A DNA stretch of 64,000 bases, taken from the NCBI GenBank assembly GCA_036924085.1, contig JAVGWX010000012.1:1194659-1258658 (forward strand), given 5' to 3'. The notes beneath the pieces are model-generated. The model saw only the letters and a list, made by a program, of their open reading frames with translations. It did no database searches and was not told where the DNA came from. This DNA comes from Ariolimax columbianus. Lineage: Eukaryota > Mollusca > Gastropoda > Stylommatophora > Arionidae. Each line of letters begins with the position of its first letter. Within the stretch, counting starts at the first letter, position 1. A program made the position numbers and the translations under genes. This document shows, piece after piece, positions 33,881-45,519 of this stretch.

Positions 33881-34480
33881 GTCTTCTTCTTCATCAATCA
33901 ACTGATGCTGTGCTTCTAGTTCGATGAGGTTCACGATCAACTGATGCTGTTCTTCTAGCCTGGTGAGGTTCACGATCAACTGATGCCATGCTTCTAGTCC
34001 GGTGAGGTCCACGATCAACTGATGCTATGCTTCTAGTCCGGTGAGGTCCACGATCAACTGATGCTGTGCTGCTAGTCCAGTGAGGTTCATGATCAACTGA
34101 TGCTGTTCCGGTGGTGCTCACGAAGGAGACTGTGCATTCCAGGTCCTCACCAGTCCCCCACAGCTTTTCGAGCAAAGTCGCTCCCCCAGGTCAGACTGCC
34201 TCTCTTTGGTCTGCATAGGTAGGGCATTCTTGCAGGATATGTTTTGGTGTTTGCTTGGGTGCTCCACAATCGCACGTGCCAGTGTCTCTGAGACCCATTC
34301 TGTGGAGGTGGGCCTTGAGTCTACAATGTCCCGTTCTGAGTCTGAAGATCTTTGTCTGCCCATCTCTGCCAAGTTTGTCTTTGCTGTCATTTTCTGGCAT
34401 GTATTCTTTGTGTTGGTCTCTCCATTCTGTACTCGTGGATCGTTTGATGAGTGTCTTTGCTTCTTTATAGAGTGTCTGAT
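33881..34480 (-). pseudogene. I-type LINE C-terminal segment with 39-bp repeat at its 3' end
   Basis: The minus-strand reading gives KEAKTLIKRSTSTEWRDQHK, MPENDSKDKLGRDGQTKIFR, LRTGHCRLKAHLHRMGLRDT, then the zinc-finger-like CDCGAPKQTPKHILQECP. This is the tail that follows RNase H in I-type LINEs. It continues GTGEDLECTVSFV and a short 13-residue repeat. The 3' end shows a GAA-rich tail (GATGAAGAAGAAGAC) near 33,890. A second, much more expanded copy lies at 47,645-50,030. Confidence 0.78.
33893..34115. repeat. 39-bp tandem repeat, about 6 copies, LINE 3' end
   Basis: On the minus strand the unit encodes 13 residues including LEAQHQLIV-like words, in frame with the LINE tail. The same unit forms the array of about 49 copies at 47,690-49,600. 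Confidence 0.93.
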
Positions 34481-34700
34481 CTCATGACTTTATGGAGTGT
34501 CTGATCTCATGACTTTATGGAGTGTCTGATCTCATTACTTAACAGAGTGTCTGAATTCATTATTAAATAGAGTGTCTGATCTCATTTCTTTATAGAATGT
34601 CTGATCTTATGTCTTATTTGTGGCACTGTCTGTCTGATTTGTGGCACTGTCTGTCTGATTTGTGGCACTGTCTGTCTGATGTGTGGCACTGTCTGTCTGT
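34470..34700. repeat. Two short arrays (about 27-bp and 21-bp units)
   Basis: GAGTGTCTGATCTCATGACT-type units (34,470-34,610) are followed by four copies of CTGTCTGATTTGTGGCACTG plus T (34,615-34,700). The first lies at the LINE 'YKEA' coding end, so it may be another LINE-seeded expansion. Confidence 0.88.
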
Positions 34701-34786
34701 GTAAACTATTCCAGACATGATCTGTACTAGTAACTGTAACAATCTTCCGATCTACCAGCATATCGCCCCCCCCCCAAAAGAAAAAG

Positions 34787-34862
34787 GAGATCTCCGACCC
34801 ACCAACAGATCTCTGACCCACCAACAGATCTCTGACCCACCAACAGATCTCCGACTCACAGT
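34787..34862. repeat. 19-bp tandem repeat, 4 copies
   Basis: The unit is ATCTCTGACCCACCAACAG, next to a C-run at 34,767. Confidence 0.9.
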
Positions 34863-35180
34863 ACCTCAACCAAGACGTCTGCCGCTAGACCAGCTCTAGG
34901 AACGTCTATGTTATCACGCAATGAAAACGAGGGTAGCTTGATGTGTGAACACCCGGGGCCCAAATATGCCAATCAGAACGAACGACCAGCACAGTAAAGA
35001 CGTAAGGGTTCCATCAGCCGACATAGCACCACCCGCTGGTAGGTCCCAACGGAGGAAAGCTGTTGATTAGAAAACCAACCACACTTTTGTGAGACCAGGA
35101 CGACCGCGACGAGAGAAGAAATATCAAATAACTCGTTGCATCTGAAGGAGGGGAGACAAGACTAGGCAAATATTTCTGAC
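34863..35180. other. No gene recognised
   Basis: Unique sequence with no ORF or element motif. Followed by four copies of ATGTTCCTTCTAGC (about 35,179-35,227). Confidence 0.45.
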
Positions 35181-35305
35181 ATGTTCCTTCTAGCATGTTC
35201 CTTCTAGCATGTTCCTTCTAGCATGTTACTTCTGTTCGCTATGAGCCATCCCTTGTGGTATTTGCCTGCTTTCCAAGAAACTCTTTACAGATGTACGTTC
35301 CCCCA

Positions 35306-35556
35306 ACCTTGTACCAGTGGCTGGCTAAACGGTTCCCCCAAGCTTGTACCACTGGCTGGCTAAACGGTTCCCCCAAGCTTGTACCACTGGCTGGCTAAAC
35401 GGTTCCCCCAAGCTTGTACCACTGGCTGGCTAAACGGTTCCCCCAAGCTTATACCAGCGGCTGGCTTAACCGTTTCCCCAAGCTTGTACCAGTGGCTGGC
35501 TAAACGGTTCCCCCAAGCTTGTACCAGTGGCTGACTAAACGGTTCCCCCACAAATC
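35306..35556. repeat. Minisatellite, 35-bp unit, about 7 copies
   Basis: The unit is GGTTCCCCCAAGCTTGTACC followed by AGTGGCTGGCTAAAC. AAGCTT occurs in nearly every copy. Confidence 0.94.
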
Positions 35557-35915
35557 TTATCATCAGTTGCTGTTTGAAATGAGTTTTTGTGTCTTAATTT
35601 GAAAGGTTTTGTGTGTTCTATGTGGGACATGCGTTAACTGTACTGTCTTTGACAGCCCTCGCTTGTGTCGCCATAGTCGATAAAGGTAGGTGCTGGTCTG
35701 ATCCTCCTTCTGCTCCTCAGTATACCCCCAGAACCTGCATGTAGCCTCCCCATGTCCCATCTATTGTAAAATTGATCACTTTGAAAGAACAGAAGTTGAC
35801 AAATTACTCCCCATTTTCATCTGTTCCCCATGCCGGTTTTCCAAATCAGAGAAAACATTTGAGCTAGATATTAGAACGGTCAAATCTTTCTCGCATGGTA
35901 GTTCAGTCATCAGGG
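35557..35915. other. No gene recognised
   Basis: Unique intron sequence between arrays. No conserved coding words. Confidence 0.45.
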
Positions 35916-37478
35916 ACATACAGACAGGGACACACAGACCGGGACATACAGACAGGGACACACAGACCGGGACATACAGACAGGGACATAAAGATAGGGA
36001 CATACAGACAGGGACATACAGATAAGGACACACAGACCGGGACATACAGACAGGGACATACAGAAAGAGACACACAGACAGGGACACACAGACCGGGACA
36101 CACAGACCGGGACACACAGACCGGGACATACAGACAGGGACATACAGACAGGGACATACAGACAGGGACATACAGACAGGGACATACAGATAAGGACATA
36201 CAGATAAGGACATACAGATAGGGACACACAGACAGGGACATACAGACAGGGACATACAGACAGGGACATACAGATAGGGATATACAGACAGGGACATACA
36301 GACAGGGACATACAGACAGGGACATACAGACAGGGACATACAGACTGGGGCATACAGACTGGGGCATACAGACAGGGACATACAGACAGGGACATACAGA
36401 TAGGGACATACAGGTAGGGACATACAAACAAGGAAATACAGACAGGGGCATACAGACAGGGACATACAGACAGGGACATACAGACAGGGACATACAGATA
36501 GGGACATACAGATAGGGACATACAGGTAGGGACATACAAACAGGGAAATACAGACAGGGACATACAGATAGGGACATACAGGTAGGGACATACAAACAGG
36601 GAAATACAGACAGGGACATACAGATAGGGACATACAGACAGGGACATACATATATGGACATACAGACAGGGACATACAGACAGGGACATACAGACAGGGA
36701 CATACAGATAAGGACATACAGATAAGGACATACAGACAGGGACATACAGACAGGGACATACAGACAGGGACATACAGACAGGGACATACAGACAGGGACA
36801 TACAGATAGGGATATACAGACAGGGACATACAGACAGGGACATACAGACAGGGACATACAGACAGGGACATACAGACAGGGACATACAGATAGGGACATA
36901 CAGACTGGGGCATACAGACAGGGACATACAGACAGGGACGTACAGATAGGGACATACAGGTAGGGACATACAAACAAGGAAATACAGACAGGGGCATACA
37001 GACAGGGACATACAGACAGGGACATACAGACAGGGACATACAGATATGGACATACAGATAGGGACATACAGGTAGGGACATACAAACAGGGAAATACAGA
37101 CAGGGACATACAGACAGGGACATACAGATAGGGACATACAGGTAGGGACATACAAACAGGGAAATACAGACAGGGACATACAGATAGGGACATACAGACA
37201 GGGACATACAGATATGGACATACAGATAGGGACATACAGGTAGGGACATACAAACAGGGAAATACAGACAGGGACATACAGACAGGGACATACAGATAGG
37301 GACATACAGATAGGGACATACAGATAGGGATATACAGGTAGGGACATACAGACAGGGACATACAGATAGGGACATACAGGTAGGGACATACAGACAGGGA
37401 CATATAGATAGGGACATACAGACAGGGACATACAGACAGGGACATACAGACAGGGACATACAGACAGGGACATACAGA
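35916..37478. repeat. Short-unit minisatellite, 14-bp, about 110 copies, in DPP intron 3
   Basis: The unit is GGGACATACAGACA, with GATA, GGTA and AACA variants. With a 14-bp unit all three minus frames are open for more than 500 codons (14-residue period, Cys/Leu/Val/Pro-rich). This is a repeat artefact, although such a frame would look membrane-like to a gene finder. Block-wise recurrence of variants shows internal duplications. Confidence 0.95.
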
Positions 37479-37631
37479 CAGATAGTGACATGCAGACACA
37501 GTCAGACACAATCAGACAGACATACACATTAAGGCAGACGCAGACAGACAGACACAGATAAACCATAGAGATCCAGACAGACAGATAGAAATGCTAGTTA
37601 ACACAAACCCAGCAGAAACCCGTGCCAACTA

Positions 37632-37657
37632 TGTCTGTCTGTCTGTCTGTCTGTCTA
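37632..37657. repeat. (GTCT)n tract serving as pyrimidine-rich region of the exon 4 acceptor
   Basis: About six GTCT repeats run directly into CTACAG|GTCTACAG, so the microsatellite sits where the polypyrimidine tract of the next exon must be. Confidence 0.85.
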
Positions 37658-37660
37658 CAG

Positions 37661-37713
37661 GTCTACAGACATTCAACCAAGGCAGAATATTCAATCTTCA
37701 ATCTGCACACCAA
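37661..37713 (+). CDS. Dipeptidyl peptidase (S9B), propeller exon 4 of 9
   Basis: This 53-nt exon runs from acceptor GTCTACAG|GTCTACAG to donor CACCAA|GTGAGT. It reads VYRHSTKAEYSIFNLHTK, the last codon being completed by the next exon. It matches the conserved S9B 'WRHSyTAsYdIYDl' segment. The Arg corresponds to DPP4 Arg125, which helps bind the substrate carboxyl/N-terminal region in active DPP4. The sequence GTCTACAG is duplicated at the boundary, giving a second AG 8 nt downstream. The upstream AG is chosen because it keeps the phase-0 link to exon 3 and the family alignment. Very short exon, high family match. Confidence 0.88.
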
Positions 37714-37739
37714 GTGAGTATACACGTGAAAAATGGGAT

Positions 37740-37915
37740 TTTTTATAGTGTAGAAGTGTTTGTAGCATAGGATTGAATATAATGTAGGATTCTTTTAGTC
37801 TAGGATTGTTTGTAGTACAGAAATGTGTGTAATGTATGATTGTTTGTAGCATAGGATTGGTTGTAATGTAAGATTGTTTGAAGTGTATGATGGTTTGTAA
37901 TCTAGGATTGCCTGT
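37740..37915. repeat. Degenerate short tandem repeat
   Basis: Loosely repeated GTATAGGATTGTTTGTA-like words (unit about 22 bp, strongly diverged), the most degenerate array noted here. Confidence 0.65.
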
Positions 37916-37974
37916 AGGCACAGACGACATGATGACCTTGAACTTAGAGGACCCTAAGGGCCACACAGACATGT

Positions 37975-38630
37975 TTGAGGACACGAGGGCCACACACAAA
38001 CGTGTTTGAGGACACGAGGGCCACACACAGACATGTTTGAGGACACGAGGGCCACACACAGACGTGTTTAAGGACATGAGGGCCACACACAGACATGGTT
38101 GAGGACACGAGGGCCACACACAGACATGTTTGAGGACATGACGGCAACACACAGTTATGTTTGAGGACACGAGGGCCACACACAGACATGTTTGAGGACA
38201 TGAGGGCCACACACAGACATGTTTGAGGACACGAGGGCCACACACAGACAAGTTTGATGGCACGAGCGCCATACACAGACATGTTTGAGGACACGAAGGG
38301 CCACACACAGACAAGTTTGATGGCACGAGGGCCACACACAGACATGTTTGAGGACACGAGGGCCACACACAGACATGTTTGAGGACATGAGGGCCACACA
38401 CAGACATGTTTGAGGACACGAGGGCCACACACAGACATGTTTGAGGACATGAGGGCCACACACAGACAAGTTTGATGGCACGAGCGCCATACACAGACAT
38501 GTTTGAGGACACGAAGGGCCACACACAGACAAGTTTGATGGCACGAGGGCCACACACAGACATGTTTGAGGACACGAGGGCCACACACAGACATGTTTGA
38601 TGACACGAGGGCCATACACAGACAAGTTGG
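37975..38630. repeat. Minisatellite, 31-bp unit, about 21 copies
   Basis: The unit is GAGGACACGAGGGCCACACA followed by CAGACATGTTT. A block of variants (GTTTGATGGCACGAGCGCC ... ACGAAGGGCC) occurs twice, about 242 bp apart, showing a higher-order duplication. Confidence 0.95.
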
Positions 38631-38982
38631 GGATGTTCTGTTTCTCTCCTTGATGTCATGGGCTGTGATATTCAGTGATCACTTCATTCTGCCCTTCGCT
38701 AATACGAATTTTCATGCCATCATGTAACGTCACTTACATTGTGGGCCACAGAGGGCCACTTGTTGGGGTGACTTGCAGTGTACATGTGACTTGTGGAAGT
38801 TCCCTGGTCTATCATAAAGAGAGTCACCGATTATGTCCCACTTGTGCAGTGGTGGTTGCTGTAGTCATGTGTTACACATGAGGTCGTTAGTCCCGCACAC
38901 AATTCTCTTTTTTTTTAAATGTCTGAACGTGCAGACGTCTTATTCTCTCCTCCAGTGATTATAGTTCAGACCTCTGTCTTAT
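38631..38982. other. No gene recognised
   Basis: Unique intronic segment with no motif. A T-run lies near 38,910. Confidence 0.45.
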
Positions 38983-41900
38983 AGAAAGTTGAGCTGTGAC
39001 GGGTGAGGTGTAGAAAGTGGAGCTGTGACGGGTGATGGGTAGAAAGATGAGCTGTGACTGGTGAGGTGTAGAAAGTGGAGCTGTGACGGGTGAGGTGTAG
39101 AAAGTGGAGCTGTGACGGGTGAGGGGTAGAAAGATGAGCTGTGACTGGTGAGGTGTAGAAAGTGGAGCTGTGACGGGTGAGGTGTAGAAAGTGGAGCTGT
39201 GACGGGTGAGGTGTAGAAAGTTGAGCTGTGACGGGTGAGGGGTAGAAAGTTGAGCTGTGAGGGGTAGAAAGTTGAGCTGTGACTGGTGAGGTGTAGAAAG
39301 TGGAGCTGTGACGGGTGAGGTGTAGAAAGTGGAGCTGTGACGGGTGAGGTGTAGAAAGTGGAGCTGTGACGGGTGAGGTGTAGAAAGTTGAGCTGTGACG
39401 GGTGAGGGGTAGAAAGTTGAGCTGTGAGGGGTAGAAAGTTGAGCTGTGACTGGTGAGGTGTAGAAAGTTGAGCTGGGACGGGTGAGGGGTAGAAAGTTGA
39501 GCTGTGACGGGTGAGGGGTAGAAAGTTGAGCTGTGACTGGTGAGGGGTAGAAAGTTGAGCTGTGACGGGTGAGGTGTAGAAAGTTGAGCTGTGACGTGTG
39601 GGGGGTAGAAAGTTGAACTGTGACTGGTGAGGTGTAGAAAGTTGAGCTGTGTCACGGGTAAGGGGTAGAAAGTTGAGCTGTGACGGGTGAGGTGTAGAAA
39701 GTTGAGCTGTGTGACGGGTAAGGGGTAGAAAGTTGAGCTGTGACGGGTGAGGTGTAGAAAGTTGAGCTGTGACGGGTGAGGGGTAAAAAGTTGAACTGTG
39801 ACTGGTGAGGAGTAGAAAGTTGAGCTGTGTGACGGGTAAGGGGTAGAAAGTTGAGCTGTGACGGGTGAGATGTAGAAAGTTGAACTGTGACGGGTAAGGG
39901 GTAGAAAGTTGAGCTGTGTCACGGGTGAGGTGTAGAAAGTTGAGCTGTGACGGGTGAGGTGTAGAAAGTTGAGCTGTGTCACGGGTGAGGTGTAGAAAGT
40001 TTAGCTGTGTCACGGGTGAGGTGTAGAAAGTTGAACTGTGACGGGTGAGGTGTATGAATTTGGCTGTGTCACGGGTGAGGTGTAGAAAGTTGAGCTGTGA
40101 CGGGTGACGTGTAGAAAGTTGAGCTGTGTCACGGGTGAGGTGTAGAAAGTTGAGCTGTGTCACGGGTGAGGTGTAGAAAGTTGAGCTGTGACGGGTGAGG
40201 TGTAGAAAGTTGAGCTGTGTCACGGGTGAGGTGTAGAAAGTTGAGCTGTGTCACGGGTGAGGTGTAGAAAGTTGAGCTGTGACTGGTGAGGTGTAGAAAG
40301 TTGAGCTGTGACGGGTGAGATGTAGAAAGTTGAGCTGTGACGGGTGAGGTGTAGAAAGTTGAGCTGTGACTAGTGAGGTGTAGAAAGTTGAGCTGTGTCA
40401 CGGGTGAGGTGTAGAAAGTTGAGCTGTGTGACTGGTGAGGTGTAGAAAGTTGAGCTGTGTGACGGGTGAGGTGTAGAAAGTTGAGCTGTGTCACGGGTGA
40501 GGTGTAGAAAGTTGAGCTGTGACGGGTGAAGGGTAGAAAGTTGAACTGTGACTGGTGAGGTGTAGAAAGTTGAGCTGTGACGGGTGAGGTGTAGAAAGTG
40601 GAGCTGTGACGGGTGAGGGGTAGAAAGTTGAGCTGTGACGGGTGAGGGGTAGAAAGTTGAGCTGTGACGGGTGAGGTGTAGAAAGTTGAGCTGTGTGACG
40701 GGTAAGGGGTAGAAATTTGAGCTGTGACGGGTGAGGTGTAGAAAGTTGAGCTGTGACGGGTGAGGGGTAGAAAGTTGAGCTGTGACGGGTGAGGGGTAGA
40801 AAGTTGAGCTGTGACGGGTGAGGTGTAGAAATATGAGCTGTGACTGGTGAGGTGTAGAAAGTTGAGCAGTGACAGGTGAGGGGTAGAAAGTTGAGCTGTG
40901 ACGGGTGAGGGGTAGAAAGTTGAGCTGTGACGGGTGAGGGGTAGAAAGTTGAGCTGTGACTGGTGAGGTGTAGAAAGTTGAGCTGTGTCACGGGTGAGGG
41001 GTAGAAAGTTGAGCTGTGACGGGTGAGGGGTAGAAAGTTGAGCTGTGACTGGTGAGGGGTAGAAAGTTGAGCTGTGACGGGTGAGGTGTAGAAAGTTGAG
41101 CTGTGACGGGTGGGGGGTAGAAAGTTGAGCTGTGTGACGGGTGAGGTGTAGAAAGTTGAGCTGTGACGGATGAGGTGTAGAAAGTTGAGCTGTGTCACGG
41201 GTGAGGTGTAGAAAGTTGAGCTGTGACGGGTGAGGGGTAGAAAGTTGAGCTGTGAGGGGTAGAAAGTTGAGCTGTGACTGGTGAGGTGTAGAAAGTTGAG
41301 CTGGGACGGGTGAGGGGTAGAAAGTTGAGCTGTGACGGGTGAGGGGTAGAAAGTTGAGCTGTGACTGGTGAGGGGTAGAAAGTTGAGCTGTGACGGGTGA
41401 GGTGTAGAAAGTTGAGCTGTGACGGGTGGGGGGTAGAAAGTTGAACTGTGACTGGTGAGGTGTAGCAAGTTGAGCTGTGTCACGGGTAAGGGGTAGAAAG
41501 TTGAGCTGTGACGGGTGAGGTGTAGAAAGTTGAGCTGTGTGACGGGTAAGGGGTAGAAAGTTGAGCTGTGACGGGTGAGGTGTAGAAAGTTGAGCTGTGA
41601 CGGGTGAGGGGTAAAAAGTTGAACTGTGACTGGTGAGGAGTAGAAAGTTGAGCTGTGTGACGGGTAAGGGGTAGAAAGTTGAGCTGTGACGGGTGAGATG
41701 TAGAAAGTTGAACTGTGACGGGTAAGGGGTAGAAAGTTGAGCTGTGTCACGGGTGAGGTGTAGAAAGTTGAGCTGTGACGGGTGAGGTGTAGAAAGTTGA
41801 GCTGTGTCACGGGTGAGGTGTAGAAAGTTTAGCTGTGTCACGGGTGAGGTGTAGAAAGTTGAACTGTGACGGGTGAGGTGTATGAATTTGGCTGTGTCAC

Positions 41901-44815
41901 GGGTGAGGTGTAGAAAGTTGAGCTGTGACGGGTGAGGTGTAGAAAGTTGAGCTGTGTCACGGGTGAGGTGTAGAAAGTTGAGCTGTGTCACGGGTGAGGT
42001 GTAGAAAGTTGAGCTGTGACGGGTGAGGTGTAGAAAGTTGAGCTGTGTCACGGGTGAGGTGTAGAAAGTTGAGCTGTGTCACGGGTGAGGTGTAGAAAGT
42101 TGAGCTGTGACTGGTGAGGTGTAGAAAGTTGAGCTGTGACGGGTGAGGTGTAGAAAGTTGAGCTGTGACGGGTGAGGTGTAGAAAGTTGAGCTGTGACTA
42201 GTGAGGTGTAGAAAGTTGAGCTGTGTCACGGGTGAGGTGTAGAAAGTTGAGCTGTGTGACGGGTGATGTGTAGAAAGTTGAGCTGTGACTGGTGAGGTGT
42301 AGAAAGTTGAGCTGTGTGACGGGTGAGGTGTAGAAAGTTGAGCTGTGTCACGGGTGAGGTGTAGAAAGTTGAGCTGTGACGGGTGGGGGGTAGAAAGTTG
42401 AGCTGTGACGGGTGAAGGGTAGAAAGTTGAACTGTGACTGGTGAGGTGTAGAAAGTTGAGCTGTGACTGGTGAGGTGTAGAAAGTGGAGCTGTGACGGGT
42501 GAGGGGTAGAAAGTTGAGCTGTGACGGGTGAGGGGTAGAAAGTTGAGCTGTGACGGGTGAGGTGTAGAAAGTTGAGCTGTGTGACGGGTAAGGGGTAGAA
42601 ATTTGAGCTGTGACGGGTGAGGTGTAGAAAGTTGAGCTGTGACGGGTGAGGGGTAGAAAGTTGAGCTGTGACGGGTGAGGGGTAGAAAGTTGAGCTGTGA
42701 CGGGTGAGGTGTAGAAATATGAGCTGTGACTGGTGAGGTGTAGAAAGTTGAGCAGTGACAGGTGAGGGGTAGAAAGTTGAGCTGTGACGGGTGAGGGGTA
42801 GAAAGTTGAGCTGTGACGGGTGAGGGGTAGAAAGTTGAGCTGTGACTGGTGAGGTGTAGAAAGTTGAGCTGTGTCACGGGTGAGGGGTAGAAAGTTGAGC
42901 TGTGACGGGTGAGGGGTAGAAAGTTGAGCTGTGACTGGTGAGGGGTAGAAAGTTGAGCTGTGACGGGTGAGGTGTAGAAAGTTGAGCTGTGACGGGTGGG
43001 GGGTAGAAAGTTGAGCTGTGTGACGGGTGAGGTGTAGAAAGTTGAGCTGTGACGGGTGAGGTGTAGAAAGTTGAGCTGTGTCACGGGTGAGGTGTAGAAA
43101 GTTGAGCTGTGACTGGTGAGGTGTATAAAGTTGATCTGTGTGACGGGTGATGTGTAGAAAGTTGAGCTGTGACTGGTGAGGTGTAGAAAGTTGAGCTGTG
43201 TGACGGGTGAGGTGTAGAAAGTTGAGCTGTGTCACGGGTGAGGTGCAGAAAGTTGAGCTGTGTAACGGGTGAGGTGTAGAAAGTTGAGCTGTGACAGGTC
43301 AAGTGTAGAAAGTTGAACTGTGACGGGTGAGGTGTAGAAAGTTGAGCTGTGTGACGGGTGAGGTGTAGAAAGTTGAGCTGTGACGGGTGAGGTGTAGAAA
43401 GTTGAGCTGTGACGGGTGAGGGGTAGAATGTTGAGTTGTGTCAGGTGAAGTGTAGAAAGTTGAACTGTGACGGGTGAAGTGTAGAAAGTTGAGCTGTGAC
43501 AGGTGAAGTGTAGAAAGTTGAACTGTGACGGGTGAGGTGTAGAAAGTTGAGCTGTGTGACGGGTGAAGTGTAGAAAGTTGAACTGTGACGGGTGAGGTGT
43601 AGAAAGTTGAGCTGTGACGGGTGAGGTGTAGAAAGTTGAGCTATGTCACGGGTGAGGTGTAGAATGTTGAGCTGTGTGACGGGTAAGGGGTAGAAAGTTG
43701 AGCTGTGACTGGTGAGGTGTAGAAAGTTGAGCTGTGACAGGTGAAGTGTAGAAAGTTGAGCTGTGACGGGTGAGGTGTAGAAAGTTGAGCTGTGTGACTG
43801 GTGAGGGGTAGAACGTTCAGCTGTGTGACGGGTGAGGGGTAGAAAGTGGAGCTGTGTGACGGGTAAGGGGTAGAAAGTTGAGCTATGACGGGTGAGGTGT
43901 AGAAAGTTGAGCTGTGACAGGTGAAGTGTAGAAAGTTGAGCTGTGACGGGTGAGGTGTAGAAAGTTGAGCTGTGTGAAGGGTGAGGGGTAGAAAGTTGAG
44001 CTGTGTGACGGGTGAGGGGTAGAAAGTTGAGCTGTGTGACGGGTAGAAAGTTGAGCTGTGACGGGTGAGGTGTAGAAAGTTGAGCTGTGTGACGGGTGAG
44101 GGGTAGAAAGTTGAGCTGTGTGACGGGTGAGGGATAGAAAGTTAAGCTGTGTGACGGGTAGAAAGTTGAGCTGTGACGGGTGAGGTGTAGAAAGTTGAGC
44201 TGTGTGACGGGTGAGGGGTAGAAAGTTGAGCTGTGTGACGGGTGAGGGGTAGAAAGTTGAGCTGTGTGACGGGTAGAAAGTTGAGCTGTGACGGGTGAGG
44301 TGTAGAAAGTTGAGCTGTGTGACGGGTGAGGGGTAGAAAGTTGAGCTGTGTGACGGGTGAGGGGTAGAAAGTTGAGCTGTGTGACGGGTAGAAAGTTGAG
44401 CTGTGACGGGTGAGGTGTAGAAAGTTGAGCTGTGTGACGGGTGAGGGGTAGAAAGTTGAGCTGTGTGACGGGTGAGGGGTAGAAAGTTGAGCTGTGTGAC
44501 GGGTGAGGGGTAGAAAGTTGAGCTGTGTGACGGGTGAGGGGTAGAAAGTTGAGCTGTGTGACGGGTAGAAAGTTGAGCTGTGACGGGTGAGGTGTAGAAA
44601 GTTGAGCTGTGTGACGGGTGAGGGGTAGAAAGTTGAGCTGTGTGACGGGTGAGGGGTAGAAAGTTGAGCTGTGTGACGGGTAGAAAGTTGAGCTGTGACG
44701 GGTGAGGTGTAGAAAGTTGAGCTGTGTGACGGGTGAGGGGTAGAAAGTTGAGCTGTGTGACGGGTGAGGGGTAGAAAGTTGAGCTGTGTGACGGGTGAGG
44801 GGTAGAAAGTTGAGT
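38983..44815. repeat. Largest minisatellite, 29-bp unit (about 200 copies), with higher-order structure, in DPP intron 4
   Basis: The unit is GTGTAGAAAGTTGAGCTGTG followed by ACGGGTGAG, with 31-bp forms (GTGTCACGGG, GTGTGACGGG). Rare variants repeat at fixed spacing: TGTATGAATTTGG at 40,051 and 41,879 (1,828 bp), and GAAATATGAGC near 40,830 and 42,716 (about 1,886 bp). At least one block of about 1.85 kb has therefore been duplicated. Near 44,040-44,800 a unit of about 115 bp made of four monomers repeats. Minus-strand open frames of up to 640 codons are artefacts. Confidence 0.96.
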
Positions 44816-45224
44816 GAGTGGTAGAATGTAACATACTAAATAGAAACATATCAGATCAGTGTTGCGAGCAGGCGATAATCCGATCCTTATTGTACCTAGA
44901 AGGGCCCAACAGAAGATCAAGAGAAATAACAGGCACTCTAGAATAGAGCCCCAATCTCCTGAGTGTGGTACTGTCTTCGCTACAAGACACAGGTGAATTA
45001 GGGACGAACTGTCAGCTGGTCAACCAGCAAACAGATCTTTGATCGCTGACCTATCATCTTCATGCATCACCCACAACTGTGAAATATATAGTTGCTTTAA
45101 TCCTGAGATGTGTAGATCTTCCGAACTCTTCCACCATCCAGCAATCCATTAACAGACCTTGTTGGTTTTGTCAGTGGTAGGGTAACAGAGAGAAGGGATA
45201 GTTAACTAATGTTACTTTTCTCAC
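44816..45224. other. No gene recognised
   Basis: Unique intron 4 sequence without detectable coding or element motif. Confidence 0.45.
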
Positions 45225-45374
45225 GTCTGCTTCTTTCACCACACATACCCCACCGTCTCTTTGCTTCTTTCACCACACGCAACCCTACTTCTCTGTTGCT
45301 TTCACCACACACAACCCTACTTCTCTGTTGCTTTCACCACACACAACCCTACCTCTCTTTGCTTCTTTCACCAG
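45225..45374. repeat. Acceptor-region repeat, about 32-bp unit, 4 copies before exon 5
   Basis: Units CTTTCACCACACACAACCC followed by TACTTCTCTGTTG align with the real acceptor and first exon bases CTTTCACCAG|ACATAACCCTGA. Upstream copies read CACCAC where the real site has CACCAG, so only the last copy has the AG. Confidence 0.85.
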
Positions 45375-45459
45375 ACATAACCCTGAAAGTGTTCTCGGCC
45401 TTGACCCGGAGACGAACTACCTGCAGTATGTGGCTTGGTCTCCCACTGGACATGCCATG
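45375..45459 (+). CDS. Dipeptidyl peptidase (S9B), propeller exon 5 of 9
   Basis: Acceptor TTTCACCAG|ACATAAC and donor GCCATG|GTAACT. The first base completes the AAA codon begun in exon 4. It then reads HNPESVLGLDPETNYLQYVA followed by WSPTGHAM, the S9B 'qwvtWSPvGhklayv' blade motif. It ends in phase 0 and continues ILVQNNNLLY in exon 6 only 543 bp later. The 'LQY.AW' wording resembles DPP6/DPP10 somewhat, while WSPTGH resembles DPP4 (my recollection of the families, not an alignment). The acceptor is the last copy of a small tandem repeat. Confidence 0.92.
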
Positions 45460-45519
45460 GTAACTGACCTCACACTTTCATGTGCCCTGTGTTTCACTTC
45501 TCACTAACTGGACCATCAC

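Noticed and set aside
35776..37566. Open frames of 500-600 codons in three minus-strand frames, Cys/Leu/Val-rich and membrane-like
   Set aside because: All are produced by the 14-bp unit lacking stops; three frames are open at once and no splice-bounded or domain-containing extension exists.
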